From the NCBI GenBank assembly GCA_003574685.1, contig QOCQ01000029.1:1-57262 (forward strand): a stretch of DNA of 57,262 nt. The letters run 5' to 3'. The DNA comes from Rhodospirillaceae bacterium SYSU D60007 (lineage in GTDB: Bacteria > Pseudomonadota > Alphaproteobacteria > Reyranellales > Reyranellaceae). The position numbers and the translations under genes were made by a program. Shown one piece after another: positions 8,080 to 17,765 of the stretch; positions within the stretch are counted from its first letter, which is position 1; every line of letters starts with the position of its first letter. The notes under the pieces are model-generated. The model made no database searches, was not told where the DNA came from, and saw only the letters and a program-made list of their open reading frames with translations.

Positions 8080-9012
8080 TCAACGCGCGTTCAGGGGCCG
8101 CAGGTCATAGCCCAGGCGCGGAAAATGGACGACGACCGTACCAGCCTGGGAATCGTCACGGCGCAGGGCCACCTCGTGCGGATCGATGAAGACCAGCGTT
8201 CCCTCGACGGGATCGCGGCCATAGTCGTCAGCGCGCATGCGCACGGGGCTGCCCAGCGGCGGATCCTCGGGGAAGGGCATCGAAGCCCGCGGCGGTTCCG
8301 GTTCGGCATCGGCGGCAATGCGCAGCGCCTGCGCCGCCGCAAGCGGTTCTGAACTGCCATGGCCGAACGCCCGCACGCGCGCCATCCAGGCATGGATACA
8401 GGGGAACGGCGCAAGCTCGGCGGCCAGCAAGTCGGTACGCGCCGTAAAGAACCACAGGGCGTGATAGACGGCGAGATCGGCAATCGTGGGCATTGGGCCG
8501 GCGATCCAGGTGCGGCCGTCAGCGAGCATAGCTTCGACGGTCGGCAATTGCGTGCGCGCCAGCGGCGCGTTGCGCCTGGCGGCCCGACGCACGGTAGCTT
8601 CGTCGGGCGGAGGCAATCCCCGCATCAGCGAGCGGTCGGCCTGCAGATCGGGCGGCAGATGCTCCAGGTTCGAGCCCGACACGTAAAGCGAGATCGGGCG
8701 GAACAGGCGGTTCTCGGCCCACCAGGCAATCGCCTCGGCAACCGCTGCATATGCCGGTGGAAACAATGTCGGCGCGGGATACCGCCGCTCCAGCTCCCGC
8801 AGGATCAGGCTGGTGTCGCAGTAGATGTCGGCGCCCACCTGCAGGACCGGCGTGCGCCGATAGCCGCCGGTCAGCGGCGTCAGCTCGGGTTTCGGCGCCA
8901 CTGGCGGGATGGCGACCGAATGCCAGGCGAGCCGCTTGTAGCCCAACGCCAGCCGCACTTTCTCCGAATAGTTGGAGAAGTCATAGTGATGCAGGATCAG
9001 ATCCCTCTGCAC
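8080..9012 (-). CDS. Glutathione S-transferase family protein with C-terminal extension
   Basis: 310 residues from a GTG start (9012). The N-terminal thioredoxin-fold part reads LILHHYDFSNYSEKVRLALG, with a Ser in the position that activates glutathione, then RRTPVLQVGADIYCDTSLIL. The all-helical domain contains GPMPTIADLAVYHALWF. About 75 extra residues after the GST core (from PEPPRASMPFPEDPPLG on) are unusual and resemble a small beta domain. Role inferred: detoxification or thiol chemistry in the cytoplasm. Divergent from the RTX operon. Confidence 0.8.
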   Translation of the reverse strand: MQRDLILHHYDFSNYSEKVRLALGYKRLAWHSVAIPPVAPKPELTPLTGGYRRTPVLQVGADIYCDTSLILRELERRYPAPTLFPPAYAAVAEAIAWWAENRLFRPISLYVSGSNLEHLPPDLQADRSLMRGLPPPDEATVRRAARRNAPLARTQLPTVEAMLADGRTWIAGPMPTIADLAVYHALWFFTARTDLLAAELAPFPCIHAWMARVRAFGHGSSEPLAAAQALRIAADAEPEPPRASMPFPEDPPLGSPVRMRADDYGRDPVEGTLVFIDPHEVALRRDDSQAGTVVVHFPRLGYDLRPLNAR

Positions 9013-9257
9013 GGTGCTCGCTCCACCTTGTCACCGCAGGAGCGCCAGTCGCCCGGCGTTCGCCGGTTCCTGCCGTGTAAGCAGGGACCGTCCAGGCTGC
9101 TTATTGACGCCATAAAACGAAATGATGGCGGACGATGGAATGCCGCCGCAAGTCGCAACGTTTGTGACGTCACCGCGCCCATGGGGATCGGGACGGGCAA
9201 CGACCGAGTCTCCTTTTTCAACCGGGTCGCGATCACTGCTGAAAGAGGCACCTCAAG

Positions 9258-12200
9258 ATGCGCAGGCTTGTCGATAGCGACACGAACGAAACGCGGCAGG
9301 ACTTGCTGGCTTCCGCCCGCAGCGTCGATCATCTGGCCGACGGCGACGTTTCCATCCTGGCCGTCACGGCCACGTTCTCAAACGGCGTGCTTTCGGTGTT
9401 TGGCGATGCCAATGCCAACACGGTTGCGATCAGCCGTGATGCCGCCGGCACCATCCTTGTCAATGGCGGTGCGGTTCCGGTCCTGGGCGGTACCGCCACA
9501 GTGGCCAACACCAGCCTGATCCAGGTCTTCGGGCTGGCCGGCAATGACGCCATCACGCTCGACGAGAGCAATGGCGCACTGCCGCGGGCCAATCTGTTCG
9601 CCGGCACCGGCAATGACGTGCTGACCGGCGGCTCGGGCGGCGACATGCTCTTCGGCCAGAGCGGCAACGACACGCTTAACGGCCGGGGCGGCAACGATTT
9701 CCTGTTCGGTGGCAGCGAGAACGACGTGCTGACGGGCGGCGATGGGGACGACCAGGTTTTCGGCGAATCGGGCGATGATCGCATGATCTGGAATCCCGGC
9801 GACGATACCGACCTGTTCGAAGGCGGCAGCGGCATCGATATCGCGGTGGTGAACGGGGGCGGCGGCGGCGAGACGTTCACCATCACTGCCAATGGCGCGC
9901 GGGTGCGCTTCGACCGGCTCGATCCGGCGCCGTTCTCCATCGATATCGGCACCACCGAGAACCTGGTCCTCAACGCCAATGGCGGCGACGACTTCATCTC
10001 GGCGACCGGCAATCTTGCCGCGCTGATCAAGCTCACTATCGACGGTGGTGCCGGCAACGATACGATCCTGGGCAGTAACGGCGCCGACATCCTGCTGGGC
10101 GGCGACGGCAACGACTTCATCGATGGCCAGCAGGGCAACGATGTGGGTTTCCTCGGCGCGGGCAACGACGTCTTCCAGTGGGATCCGGGCGACGGCAGCG
10201 ACATCATCGAGGGGCAGGCTGGCACCGACACGATGCTGTTCAACGGCAGCGGCGGCAGCGAGATCATGACTGCCTCGGCCAATGGCGGCCGGGTGGTGTT
10301 CACCCGCAACCTCGGCAACATCGTGATGGACCTCAACGACGTGGAGGTCATCGACGTCAATGCCCTGGGCGGGTCGGATACCATCACGGTCAACGATCTT
10401 GGCGGTACCGATGTCAACGAGGTCAGGATCGATCTCGCCGGGGTGCTGAACGGCACCGCGGGCGACGGCCAGGCGGACGTGGTGATCGCCAACGGCACGA
10501 ACGGGAACGACAACGTCAGTATCACCGGCGCCGGCACGTCGGTCAGCGTCTCCGGCCTCAGCGCGCTCGTGAGCGTTACCAACAGCGAAGGGGCGAACGA
10601 CACGCTGGTCATCAACGGCCTTGGCGGAGACGATCACATCACCGCCACGACCTTGCCGGCCGGCGTCATCAAGCTTGTTGTGGACGGTGGCGCCGGTAAC
10701 GACACGCTGCGGGGCAGCCAGGGTGCCGATGTATTTCTCGGTGGCGACGGCGACGATTTCGTGTTCGGCGACAACGGCAACGACCTCGCCCTGCTCGGCG
10801 CCGGCGATGATCTGTTCCAGTGGGATCCGGGCGACGGCAACGACACGATCGAAGGCCAGGACGGCACCGATACAATGCTGTTCAACGGCGCGAATGTCAG
10901 CGAGAACGTCGACATCTCGGCCAACGGCGGGCGCGTGCTGTTCCTCCGCAATGTCGCCAGCGTCACGATGGACCTCAACGACGTCGAGCGCATCGATTTC
11001 AAGGCGCTGGGCGGCGTCGACAACATCGTCGTCGGCGACCTCAGCGGCACCGACGCCAGGAACGTGGCCATCGACCTCGCCGGCCCGCCGGGCGGCGGCG
11101 ATGGCCAGGCCGACACGGTGACGGTCAACGGCACCCAGGGCGACGACAACGCGATCACCGTCGCGGCCAGCGGCGGCACTGTCACCGTGGGTGGCCTGAC
11201 CGCACAGGTGACGATCGAGGATGCCGAGGCCGCCAATGACAGGCTGGTGATCAATGCCCTTGGCGGCAACGATGTCATTGACGCCACCGGGCTCGATGCC
11301 GGCACGATCAACCTGACGATGAACGGCGGGCTGGGCGCCGACGTCTTCCTCGGCAGCGGCGGCGACGACCTGATCAATGGCGGCGACGGCAACGACGTGG
11401 CGCTGATGGGCGCGGGTGACGACGTGTTCGTCTGGAACCCGGGTGACGACAACGACATCGTCGAGGGCCAGGCGGGCATCGACGCGCTCGATTTCCGGGG
11501 CGCCAATGTCGCCGAGAACATTGACATCTCGGCCAATGGCGGACGTGCGCTCTTCTTCCGTAACGTCGCCAGCGTCACGATGGACCTCAACGATGTCGAG
11601 CGCGTCGAGTTCGATGCGCTGGGCGGTGCTGACACCATCACGGTCAACGATCTGAGCGGCACGGATGTGACCGAAGTCGCAATCGATCTGACCGCTGCGG
11701 GCGGCGCGGGCGATGTACAGCCGGATACTGTCATCGGCACCGCCACCAACGGCGAGGACGCGGTCTCGATTTTCGCTGATGCCGACGGGGTGCATGTCGT
11801 GGGCCTTGCCGCCCGGATCGACATTGCCGGCGCCGAGGCGGCGCTCGACCGACTGGTGATCAACGGGCAGGCGGGCGACGACGTTATCGAAGCATCGGCC
11901 ATGCCCGCCGCGATACTGCTGACCCTGACTGGGGGTGACGGCGACGACATCCTGCTGGGCGGCGCCGGCAACGACGTGCTGGTCGGCGGTGCCGGCGATG
12001 ACGTGCTGATCGGCGGCGACGGTGACGATGTTCTGGATGGCGGCGACGGCGAGGATGTGCTGATCGGCGGGGCCGGCAACGACATCTTCATCGGCGGCGA
12101 AATCGTCATCCAGAGCTTCCAGGCCGGTGCCCGCGCGGGCGACAGGGTCGACGTGTCGGGCTTTGCCGGCGCCACCGACTTCAACGCGGTGCTGGCGCAT

Positions 12201-12314
12201 GCCAGGGACGTCGATGGCGATGTCGTGATCGACTTCGGCGAAGGCGACACCGTGACGCTGGCCAATCTCAAGGTCACGCAGCTTCACGCCAACGACTTCG
12301 TCCTGGCAGCCTGA
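9258..12314 (+). CDS. Large RTX calcium-binding protein, type I secretion substrate
   Basis: 1018 very acidic residues in which I see no cysteine. There is no N-terminal signal peptide. A first cluster of GGxGNDxLxG nonapeptides lies near residues 116-180. Three long modules follow, starting at residues 242, 456 and 669 (214, 213 and 203 residues). Each contains a short RTX cluster, a segment like [20 protein letters not shown], then ANGGRV and MDLNDVE. A fourth module is truncated into the main RTX cluster (about residues 893-950), and the tail ([19 protein letters not shown] to HANDFVLAA) looks like a type I secretion signal. The exporter genes follow 26 bp downstream. Likely a secreted adhesin or surface protein; no enzyme domain is visible. 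Confidence 0.92.
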   Translation: MRRLVDSDTNETRQDLLASARSVDHLADGDVSILAVTATFSNGVLSVFGDANANTVAISRDAAGTILVNGGAVPVLGGTATVANTSLIQVFGLAGNDAITLDESNGALPRANLFAGTGNDVLTGGSGGDMLFGQSGNDTLNGRGGNDFLFGGSENDVLTGGDGDDQVFGESGDDRMIWNPGDDTDLFEGGSGIDIAVVNGGGGGETFTITANGARVRFDRLDPAPFSIDIGTTENLVLNANGGDDFISATGNLAALIKLTIDGGAGNDTILGSNGADILLGGDGNDFIDGQQGNDVGFLGAGNDVFQWDPGDGSDIIEGQAGTDTMLFNGSGGSEIMTASANGGRVVFTRNLGNIVMDLNDVEVIDVNALGGSDTITVNDLGGTDVNEVRIDLAGVLNGTAGDGQADVVIANGTNGNDNVSITGAGTSVSVSGLSALVSVTNSEGANDTLVINGLGGDDHITATTLPAGVIKLVVDGGAGNDTLRGSQGADVFLGGDGDDFVFGDNGNDLALLGAGDDLFQWDPGDGNDTIEGQDGTDTMLFNGANVSENVDISANGGRVLFLRNVASVTMDLNDVERIDFKALGGVDNIVVGDLSGTDARNVAIDLAGPPGGGDGQADTVTVNGTQGDDNAITVAASGGTVTVGGLTAQVTIEDAEAANDRLVINALGGNDVIDATGLDAGTINLTMNGGLGADVFLGSGGDDLINGGDGNDVALMGAGDDVFVWNPGDDNDIVEGQAGIDALDFRGANVAENIDISANGGRALFFRNVASVTMDLNDVERVEFDALGGADTITVNDLSGTDVTEVAIDLTAAGGAGDVQPDTVIGTATNGEDAVSIFADADGVHVVGLAARIDIAGAEAALDRLVINGQAGDDVIEASAMPAAILLTLTGGDGDDILLGGAGNDVLVGGAGDDVLIGGDGDDVLDGGDGEDVLIGGAGNDIFIGGEIVIQSFQAGARAGDRVDVSGFAGATDFNAVLAHARDVDGDVVIDFGEGDTVTLANLKVTQLHANDFVLAA

Positions 12315-12340
12315 CAACAGGCTGCCGCGAGGATTCGACA

Positions 12341-14095
12341 GTGTCGCAGTCACCGGAGCAACTCATGACACGGACGCGGCGGGCAACCCGCCGCGTCCTG
12401 TTCTGGGTGTTTCTGGTCAGCGCCGGCATCAACCTGCTGATGCTGGCAAGTCCGCTTTACATGCTGCAGGTCTATGACCGCGTGATTGCCGCACGTCACG
12501 TCGATACGCTGATCTATCTGACGCTGATGGTGACCGCCGCCCTGGTGGTCCTGGCATTGCTGGAGCATGTACGCTCAGTCGTGGGCCTGCGGCTTGGCGC
12601 CTGGCTCGACCGCCAGCTTGCGGGCGACGTGATCCACGCGACAATCAGCGCGGCACCGGCGTCAGGCGGCAGCCGCGGCGTGCCGGCGCTGCGCGATGTG
12701 GCCGCGGTGCGCAGCCTGTTCACTGGCGGTGGCATCTGGCCGCTGCTCGATGCCCCGTGGAGCATCCTGTTCTACGGCATTGCCTTCCTGATCCATCCCT
12801 GGCTGGGCTGGTGTGGCGTCGCGGGCGGCGTGCTGCTGGTGCTGATCGCTGCCGCCAACGAGCTCGCGATCCGGGCTCAGCTCAAGGATGCCAGCCAGCG
12901 GACGATCCACGCGGTGGGGGAGGCCGATGCCGCCGCGCGCAACAGCGACGCGCTGCTGGCGATGGGCATGCTGCCGGGCTTTCTGCGCCGCTGGCAACAG
13001 CTCAACGAGGCGGCAATCGCGCCGCACGCCGCGGCCGGGAGTCGCACTGCAGCGCTGGCAGCGCTCGCCAAATTTGTCCGCTTCGGCCTGCAGGTGGCGA
13101 CCCTGGGGCTGGGGGCGTATCTGGCCATTCGCGGCGAGCTGACGGGTGGCGCGATGGTGGCGGCGTCGATCATTGTGGCGCGCGCCGTCGCTCCGCCCGA
13201 ACAGGCTATTGGCGCCTGGCGCTCGATCGTGGCGGCACAGACGGCATGGCAGCGCCTGCGGACTCTGCTGCAGGTGGCCGGCAACGCGCCTTCGCCCTCC
13301 ATGCGCCTGCCGCGACCGGCAGGCGCCTTGAGCGTGGACAAGGTGAGCTACGCGACCGCCAACGCGCGCGAAGCGATTATCCGTCAGGTTTCGTTAACGC
13401 TCGGCGCCGGGGAGAGCCTTGCCGTCATTGGCCCTTCGGGCGCAGGCAAGACGACCTTGCTGCGGCTGCTGGTCGGCAGCCTGGTGCCGCAGCTTGGCAG
13501 CGTGCGCCTCGAATCGGCGACGCTCGATAGCTGGGCGCCCGCGGACAAGGCGCGTTACATCGGCTACCTGCCGCAGGATGTCGAGCTGTTCAACGCCACG
13601 GTGCGGGACAACATCGCGCGCTTCAGCGATGCGCCGGACGAGGCGGTGGTCGCCGCGGCGAAGTTGGCCGGCGCACATGAAACCATCCTGAATCTGCCAC
13701 AAGGCTATGCCACAACACTGGGGCCGGGCGGGCTGGCGCTTTCGGGCGGGCAGCGGCAGCGGATCGGCCTGGCGCGCGCCCTGTTCGGCGATCCGCGCCT
13801 TGTGGTGCTCGACGAGCCCAACGCCAACCTCGATCCCGACGGCGAGCATGCTCTGCTGGAAGCGCTGCGCAAACTGAAGCAGCGTCAGGTAACGGTGGTC
13901 ATCGTGACCCACCGCCTCTCCCTCACGGCAGAGATCGACAAGGTCCTGAAGCTGCGCGACGGCCGCGTGGATGCATTCGGGCCGCGCGCAGACGTGCTGG
14001 CGAAGGCCTTGCAGCCCGCCGCCTCGGTGCCGGCCGTTGCCGCAGCACGCGGGCGGCTTGTCAGCGTGCCGGCGGCTGCAGGCGGGAGCGACTGA
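12341..14095 (+). CDS. Type I secretion ABC transporter, PrtD family
   Basis: 584 residues, the standard size for a PrtD-type exporter, without the C39-like domain of HlyB. The N-terminal half has about six membrane helices (VLFWVFLVSAGINLLMLASP is the first). The ATPase has Walker A GPSGAGKTTLLR, signature LSGGQRQRIGLARAL, Walker B LVVLDEPNANLD and switch His in IVTHRLS. It drives export of the RTX protein encoded just upstream. The GTG at 12341 has GAGG about 8 nt upstream; ATG 12365 with GGAG is an alternative start. Its stop overlaps the next gene's ATG by one base. Confidence 0.93.
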   Translation: MSQSPEQLMTRTRRATRRVLFWVFLVSAGINLLMLASPLYMLQVYDRVIAARHVDTLIYLTLMVTAALVVLALLEHVRSVVGLRLGAWLDRQLAGDVIHATISAAPASGGSRGVPALRDVAAVRSLFTGGGIWPLLDAPWSILFYGIAFLIHPWLGWCGVAGGVLLVLIAAANELAIRAQLKDASQRTIHAVGEADAAARNSDALLAMGMLPGFLRRWQQLNEAAIAPHAAAGSRTAALAALAKFVRFGLQVATLGLGAYLAIRGELTGGAMVAASIIVARAVAPPEQAIGAWRSIVAAQTAWQRLRTLLQVAGNAPSPSMRLPRPAGALSVDKVSYATANAREAIIRQVSLTLGAGESLAVIGPSGAGKTTLLRLLVGSLVPQLGSVRLESATLDSWAPADKARYIGYLPQDVELFNATVRDNIARFSDAPDEAVVAAAKLAGAHETILNLPQGYATTLGPGGLALSGGQRQRIGLARALFGDPRLVVLDEPNANLDPDGEHALLEALRKLKQRQVTVVIVTHRLSLTAEIDKVLKLRDGRVDAFGPRADVLAKALQPAASVPAVAAARGRLVSVPAAAGGSD

Positions 14096-15414
14096 TGGCT
14101 GGGCGGCAGTTTGACGAAACGTCCGTTGCGCCCGCGGTCGGGGTGCGAGGTCCGCTTCTTTTTGCGATCGCCTTGTCGATCGTTTTCGCGGGCGGGTTCG
14201 CGGGCTGGTCAGCCTTGGCGCCGCTGCAGAGCGCGGCCATAGCGCCGGGCACCGTGGTGGTTGATACCAACCGCAAGGCGGTACAGCACCTGGAAGGCGG
14301 CGTCGTTTCCCGGCTGCTGGTGCAGGAAGGCGACACGGTGAATGCGGGCCAGCTTGTGGTGCTGCTTGACCAGACGCTGGCACAATCGACTGTCGATCGC
14401 TTGCGCGGTCAGCTTCTGGCTTCGCTTGCCTTGCAGGCGCGGCTCAGGGCCGAACGGGACCAGCGCAGCGAAATCGCCTTCCCGGCCGAGCTCACCGTCG
14501 ATGCCGGTGACCCGGTCGCGGCCGAGCTGATGCAGGCAGAGCGACGGGTTTTCGAGACGCGCCGCGAGCAACTGGAAGGGCAGATCCGCATCCTGCGCCA
14601 GCGCAATGCCCAGGTGGAGGAAGAGATCCGCGGACTTGCCGACGAGATCAAGGCCGAGGAGCTCCAGATCCGGCTGATCGGCGAGGAGATCGCCGCCGTC
14701 GAGGCGCTCGTCGCCAAAGGACTGGAGCGCAAGCCGCGGCTTCTGGCGCTGCAACGGCAGTCGGCAGCCATCGAGGGGTTGCGCGCGCAGAACGTCGCGC
14801 GCATTGCGCGCGGGCGTCAGTCGATCGGCGAAAACGAGATGCGGGTGCTGGACCTGCAGGCCCAGTACCTGTCCGAGGCCGTGCAGAAGCTGCGCGACGA
14901 GGAAGCCCAGATCTTCGACCTGCGCGAGAAGATCCGCGCCGCGCGGGATGTGCTGCAGCGGACCGAAATTCGCGCGCCGGTCGCGGGGCGGGTGCAGGGA
15001 CTCAAGATCTTCACGGTTGGCGGAGTCGTGGCACCGCGCGAAACGCTGATGGAGATCGTGCCCGCCGACGAGAAGCTGATCGTCGAGGCGCGGATGGCGA
15101 CCAACGACATCGACGTGGTGCGCGCTGGTCTTCCGGTGCAGCTTCGCTTCACGGCTTTCAGCCAGCGGCGGTCGCTGTCCCTGGAAGGGCGCGTCCTCAG
15201 CGTATCGGCCGACCGCATGAATGACCCGCAATCCGGCGTGCCGTTCTATCTGCTGCGTATCATTCTTGACGCGGAAGCGTCCTTGCCGGACGGACAGACT
15301 CTCCACCCCGGCATGCCGGTCGAGGTCGCTGTACAGACCGGCGCGCAGACATTGCTGGCCTATCTCGCCAGGCCGATCATCGACTCCATGCACCGCGCCT
15401 TGCGCGAGGATTGA
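14095..15414 (+). CDS. HlyD-family type I secretion adaptor
   Basis: 439 residues. One N-terminal membrane anchor (LLFAIALSIVFAGGFAGW) is followed by a split lipoyl/beta-barrel: AIAPGTVVVDTNRKAVQHLE and VSRLLVQEGDTVNAGQLVVL on one side, TEIRAPVAGRVQGLKIFTVG on the other. The long helical hairpin lies between (residues about 100-290, rich in Glu, Arg and Gln). It bridges the inner-membrane ABC exporter and an outer-membrane channel. It forms the second exporter gene in the unit; no TolC-like gene follows, so the channel must be encoded elsewhere. Confidence 0.93.
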   Translation: MAGRQFDETSVAPAVGVRGPLLFAIALSIVFAGGFAGWSALAPLQSAAIAPGTVVVDTNRKAVQHLEGGVVSRLLVQEGDTVNAGQLVVLLDQTLAQSTVDRLRGQLLASLALQARLRAERDQRSEIAFPAELTVDAGDPVAAELMQAERRVFETRREQLEGQIRILRQRNAQVEEEIRGLADEIKAEELQIRLIGEEIAAVEALVAKGLERKPRLLALQRQSAAIEGLRAQNVARIARGRQSIGENEMRVLDLQAQYLSEAVQKLRDEEAQIFDLREKIRAARDVLQRTEIRAPVAGRVQGLKIFTVGGVVAPRETLMEIVPADEKLIVEARMATNDIDVVRAGLPVQLRFTAFSQRRSLSLEGRVLSVSADRMNDPQSGVPFYLLRIILDAEASLPDGQTLHPGMPVEVAVQTGAQTLLAYLARPIIDSMHRALRED

Positions 15415-15482
15415 AGCGGCTGAATATATGAGAACCTGGTTGCGCGATTTGCTCCTCTGAGCGAATCCCGTGCAGGAAATCG

Positions 15483-15567
15483 CTTCATGGTGAGCTTGTC
15501 GAACCATGAAGCGACCCGCACTGCCAGCCGTGCGGCGCCTTCATGGTTCGACAAGCTCACCATGAAG
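15483..15567. repeat. 85-bp composite of two inverted family A repeats
   Basis: Two 29-bp family A units face each other (15483-15511 and 15539-15567), separated by a 27-bp spacer. The same arrangement with a similar spacer occurs at 29379-29463. It lies between the convergent HlyD and PhyH genes and could form a long hairpin in either transcript. Confidence 0.85.
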
Positions 15568-15581
15568 GCTATTTGGGCGCT

Positions 15582-16379
15582 TCATGCTGCCTTCAGCACA
15601 CCGTCATCATCTTCCAGGGGAAGCGCCGCGGTGTTGCGCGACACCACCCAGTCCGGCCGTGAGGCGGGGCCGAACTTCGGGGCATTGGCGACGGCGTTGC
15701 AGGAGATGTAGATGTGCCAGCGGTCTTCCGCCGACAGGTTGTGGCCGGAGGCATGCAACGTGTTGCAGTGGAAGAGCACGCCCGTGCCGGCGGCGCCCGT
15801 GACCGCCACAGGCGGCGGCGATGTCCGGAGAACCTCGATCATGCGCGCCTTGGGAATGGCCCAGAACTTGTAGGCGGTACTCTCGTCGAAGAAAGGCTCG
15901 ATGCGTCCCAGCCTGTGGCTGCCGGGAATGAGGTAGAGCGCGCCGCCCATTTCCGTCGTGTCGGTGAGCATCACGTTGAAAGTCGCCATGCCAGGACGCG
16001 GACAGCCGTCGCGCTGCCATGACCCGTAATCCTGATGCCACTGCCAGACGGTGCCCTCGATCGCCGGCTTGGTGTTGATCTTGGTGTGGTAGACGTAGAT
16101 CTCGTCCGTGCCCAGCACCTGTCGCACCGGCTTCAGGACCCGCGGTGTGCGCACCAGGGCCCGGAAAGGCGGCGAGCGCGTCGCCCCGTCGGCCTCGTGG
16201 ACCCGGAAGATGGTGCGCACACCGCCCGTGTGCTCGCGCACGACTTCTTCCGACGCGATGTCCGACAGACGCGCCACCTCGCGGCGCAGCACGGCAATCT
16301 CCTGCCGCGAAAACAGGTTCGGGAAGATGAGGAACCCGTCGCGCTCGAAGCAGGTTCGCTGCTCGGGGGTAAGGTCCAT
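15582..16379 (-). CDS. Phytanoyl-CoA dioxygenase (PhyH) family protein
   Basis: 265 residues. Fe(II)/2-oxoglutarate dioxygenase signatures: WQWHQDYGSW gives the HxD iron ligands near residue 120, and LFHCNTLHASGHNLS supplies the distal His, followed by RWHIYISCNAV. The N-terminus MDLTPEQRTCFERDGFLIFP is typical of the family, which hydroxylates acyl-CoAs or small natural products. GGGAGGAACAA precedes ATG 16379. It lies downstream of the leftward thiolase but is separated from it by a terminator-like hairpin, so it probably has its own promoter. Substrate unknown. Confidence 0.87.
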   Translation of the reverse strand: MDLTPEQRTCFERDGFLIFPNLFSRQEIAVLRREVARLSDIASEEVVREHTGGVRTIFRVHEADGATRSPPFRALVRTPRVLKPVRQVLGTDEIYVYHTKINTKPAIEGTVWQWHQDYGSWQRDGCPRPGMATFNVMLTDTTEMGGALYLIPGSHRLGRIEPFFDESTAYKFWAIPKARMIEVLRTSPPPVAVTGAAGTGVLFHCNTLHASGHNLSAEDRWHIYISCNAVANAPKFGPASRPDWVVSRNTAALPLEDDDGVLKAA

Positions 16380-16478
16380 TTGTTCCTCCCGATTGCAGAT
16401 GTTCGCGCGGGAAGGATACAGGGTGGCGGCATCCCCTCCAACCGTCGCCAGGATGCGCGCCCGTCCGGGGTGGTCTGC

Positions 16479-16512
16479 AAAGAAGAAGGGCGGAAACCCT
16501 GGCTCCCGCCCT
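16479..16512 (-). terminator. Probable rho-independent terminator after the thiolase gene
   Basis: On the minus strand, AGGGCGGG pairs with TTTCCGCCC around a short loop and is followed by TTCTTCTTT. It begins about 28 nt beyond the stop of the thiolase gene. Confidence 0.55.
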
Positions 16513-16540
16513 CAATGACTTGCCGTGACAAATGCGGCGT

Positions 16541-17722
16541 CTAGTGCACGACCTCGAACAGGCCGGCGGCGCCCATGCCGCCGCCGACGCACATGGTGAC
16601 GACCACATGTTTGGCCTTGCGGCGGCGGCCCTCGATCAGGGCGTGCCCGACGCAGCGCGCGCCGGTCATGCCGTAGGGATGGCCGATCGAGATCGAGCCG
16701 CCGTCGACGTTGAGCTTCTCGTTGGGAATGCCGAGCTTGTCGCGGCAATACAGTACCTGCACCGCGAACGCCTCGTTCAGCTCCCAGAGGTCGATGTCAT
16801 CCATCGAGAGACCGAAGCGCTTCAGCAGCGGCGGCACGGCATAGACCGGACCGATGCCCATCTCGTCCGGCTCGCAGCCCGCCACCACGAGGCCCTTGTA
16901 GATGCCGAGCGGCTTCAGCCCACGCTTTGCTGCTTCGGCATCGCTCATCACGACCGCGGCCGAGGCACCGTCGGAGAGCTGGCTGGCGTTGCCGGCGGTG
17001 ATCCACTTGTCGGGACCCATCACGGGCTGCAGCTTGTTCAGCCCCTCGAGATTGGTGTCGGGCCGATTGCCCTCGTCCTTCGCCAGCTTGACGGTCTTCT
17101 TCGACGTCTCGCCGGTGTTCTTGTCGGTGACGACCATCACCGATTCCAGCGCCACGATCTCGTCGTCAAACTTGCCCGCCTGCTGGGCCGCGGCGGTGCG
17201 CATCTGGCTCTGCAGCGCGTACTCGTCCTGCGCCTCGCGGCTGATCTTGTAGCGTCCGGCCACGGTGTCGGCGGTCTGGATCATCGAGTGATAGATGCCC
17301 GGCCGCTTTTCCATCACCCAGTCGTTGACCAGGCGGTGACGGTTGGTCTGGCCCTGGGTGAGGGAGATCGACTCGAGGCCGCCGGCGACCATGACCGGCA
17401 CCTTGTCAATCAGCACGCGCTGGGCGGCCATGGAGATGGTCTGCAGGCCGGATGAGCAGAAACGGTTGACGGTGACGCCCGAAACGCTGACCGGGCAGCC
17501 AGCGCGCATGGCGGAGACACGCGCCACGTTCATGCCCGTGGTGCCCTCCGGCGTGCCGCAGCCCAGGATCACGTCCTCGATCTCGCCGAGGTCGACCTTG
17601 GCGCGCTCGGCGGCATGCTTGATGACATGCGCGCCCAGATCGGCGCCATGTGTGTCGTTGAAAACGCCGCGAAAGGCCTTGCCGATCGGCGTGCGCGCGG
17701 TCGATACGATGACGGCGTCCAT
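16541..17722 (-). CDS. Acetyl-CoA C-acyltransferase (thiolase)
   Basis: 393 residues, full length. The acyl-accepting Cys is in [15 protein letters not shown] near residue 90. The C-terminal catalytic motifs are [16 protein letters not shown] (His) and [14 protein letters not shown] (Cys). It cleaves 3-ketoacyl-CoA in beta-oxidation, and the presence of the FadB-like gene 43 bp upstream in the same direction supports a degradative rather than biosynthetic role. ATG 17722 follows CAGGAGGAACCCGC. Confidence 0.95.
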   Translation of the reverse strand: MDAVIVSTARTPIGKAFRGVFNDTHGADLGAHVIKHAAERAKVDLGEIEDVILGCGTPEGTTGMNVARVSAMRAGCPVSVSGVTVNRFCSSGLQTISMAAQRVLIDKVPVMVAGGLESISLTQGQTNRHRLVNDWVMEKRPGIYHSMIQTADTVAGRYKISREAQDEYALQSQMRTAAAQQAGKFDDEIVALESVMVVTDKNTGETSKKTVKLAKDEGNRPDTNLEGLNKLQPVMGPDKWITAGNASQLSDGASAAVVMSDAEAAKRGLKPLGIYKGLVVAGCEPDEMGIGPVYAVPPLLKRFGLSMDDIDLWELNEAFAVQVLYCRDKLGIPNEKLNVDGGSISIGHPYGMTGARCVGHALIEGRRRKAKHVVVTMCVGGGMGAAGLFEVVH

Positions 17723-17765
17723 GCGGGTTCCTCCTGATGGCGATGTTCGACTCTAGCACGTCCGG

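Noticed and set aside
9378-12353. 991-residue minus-strand ORF opposite the RTX gene, and two similar ones (9329-10615, 10634-12277)
   Set aside because: They are antisense shadows of a GC-rich repetitive gene. The translations are low-complexity repeats with no ribosome site, and the plus strand carries clear RTX motifs.
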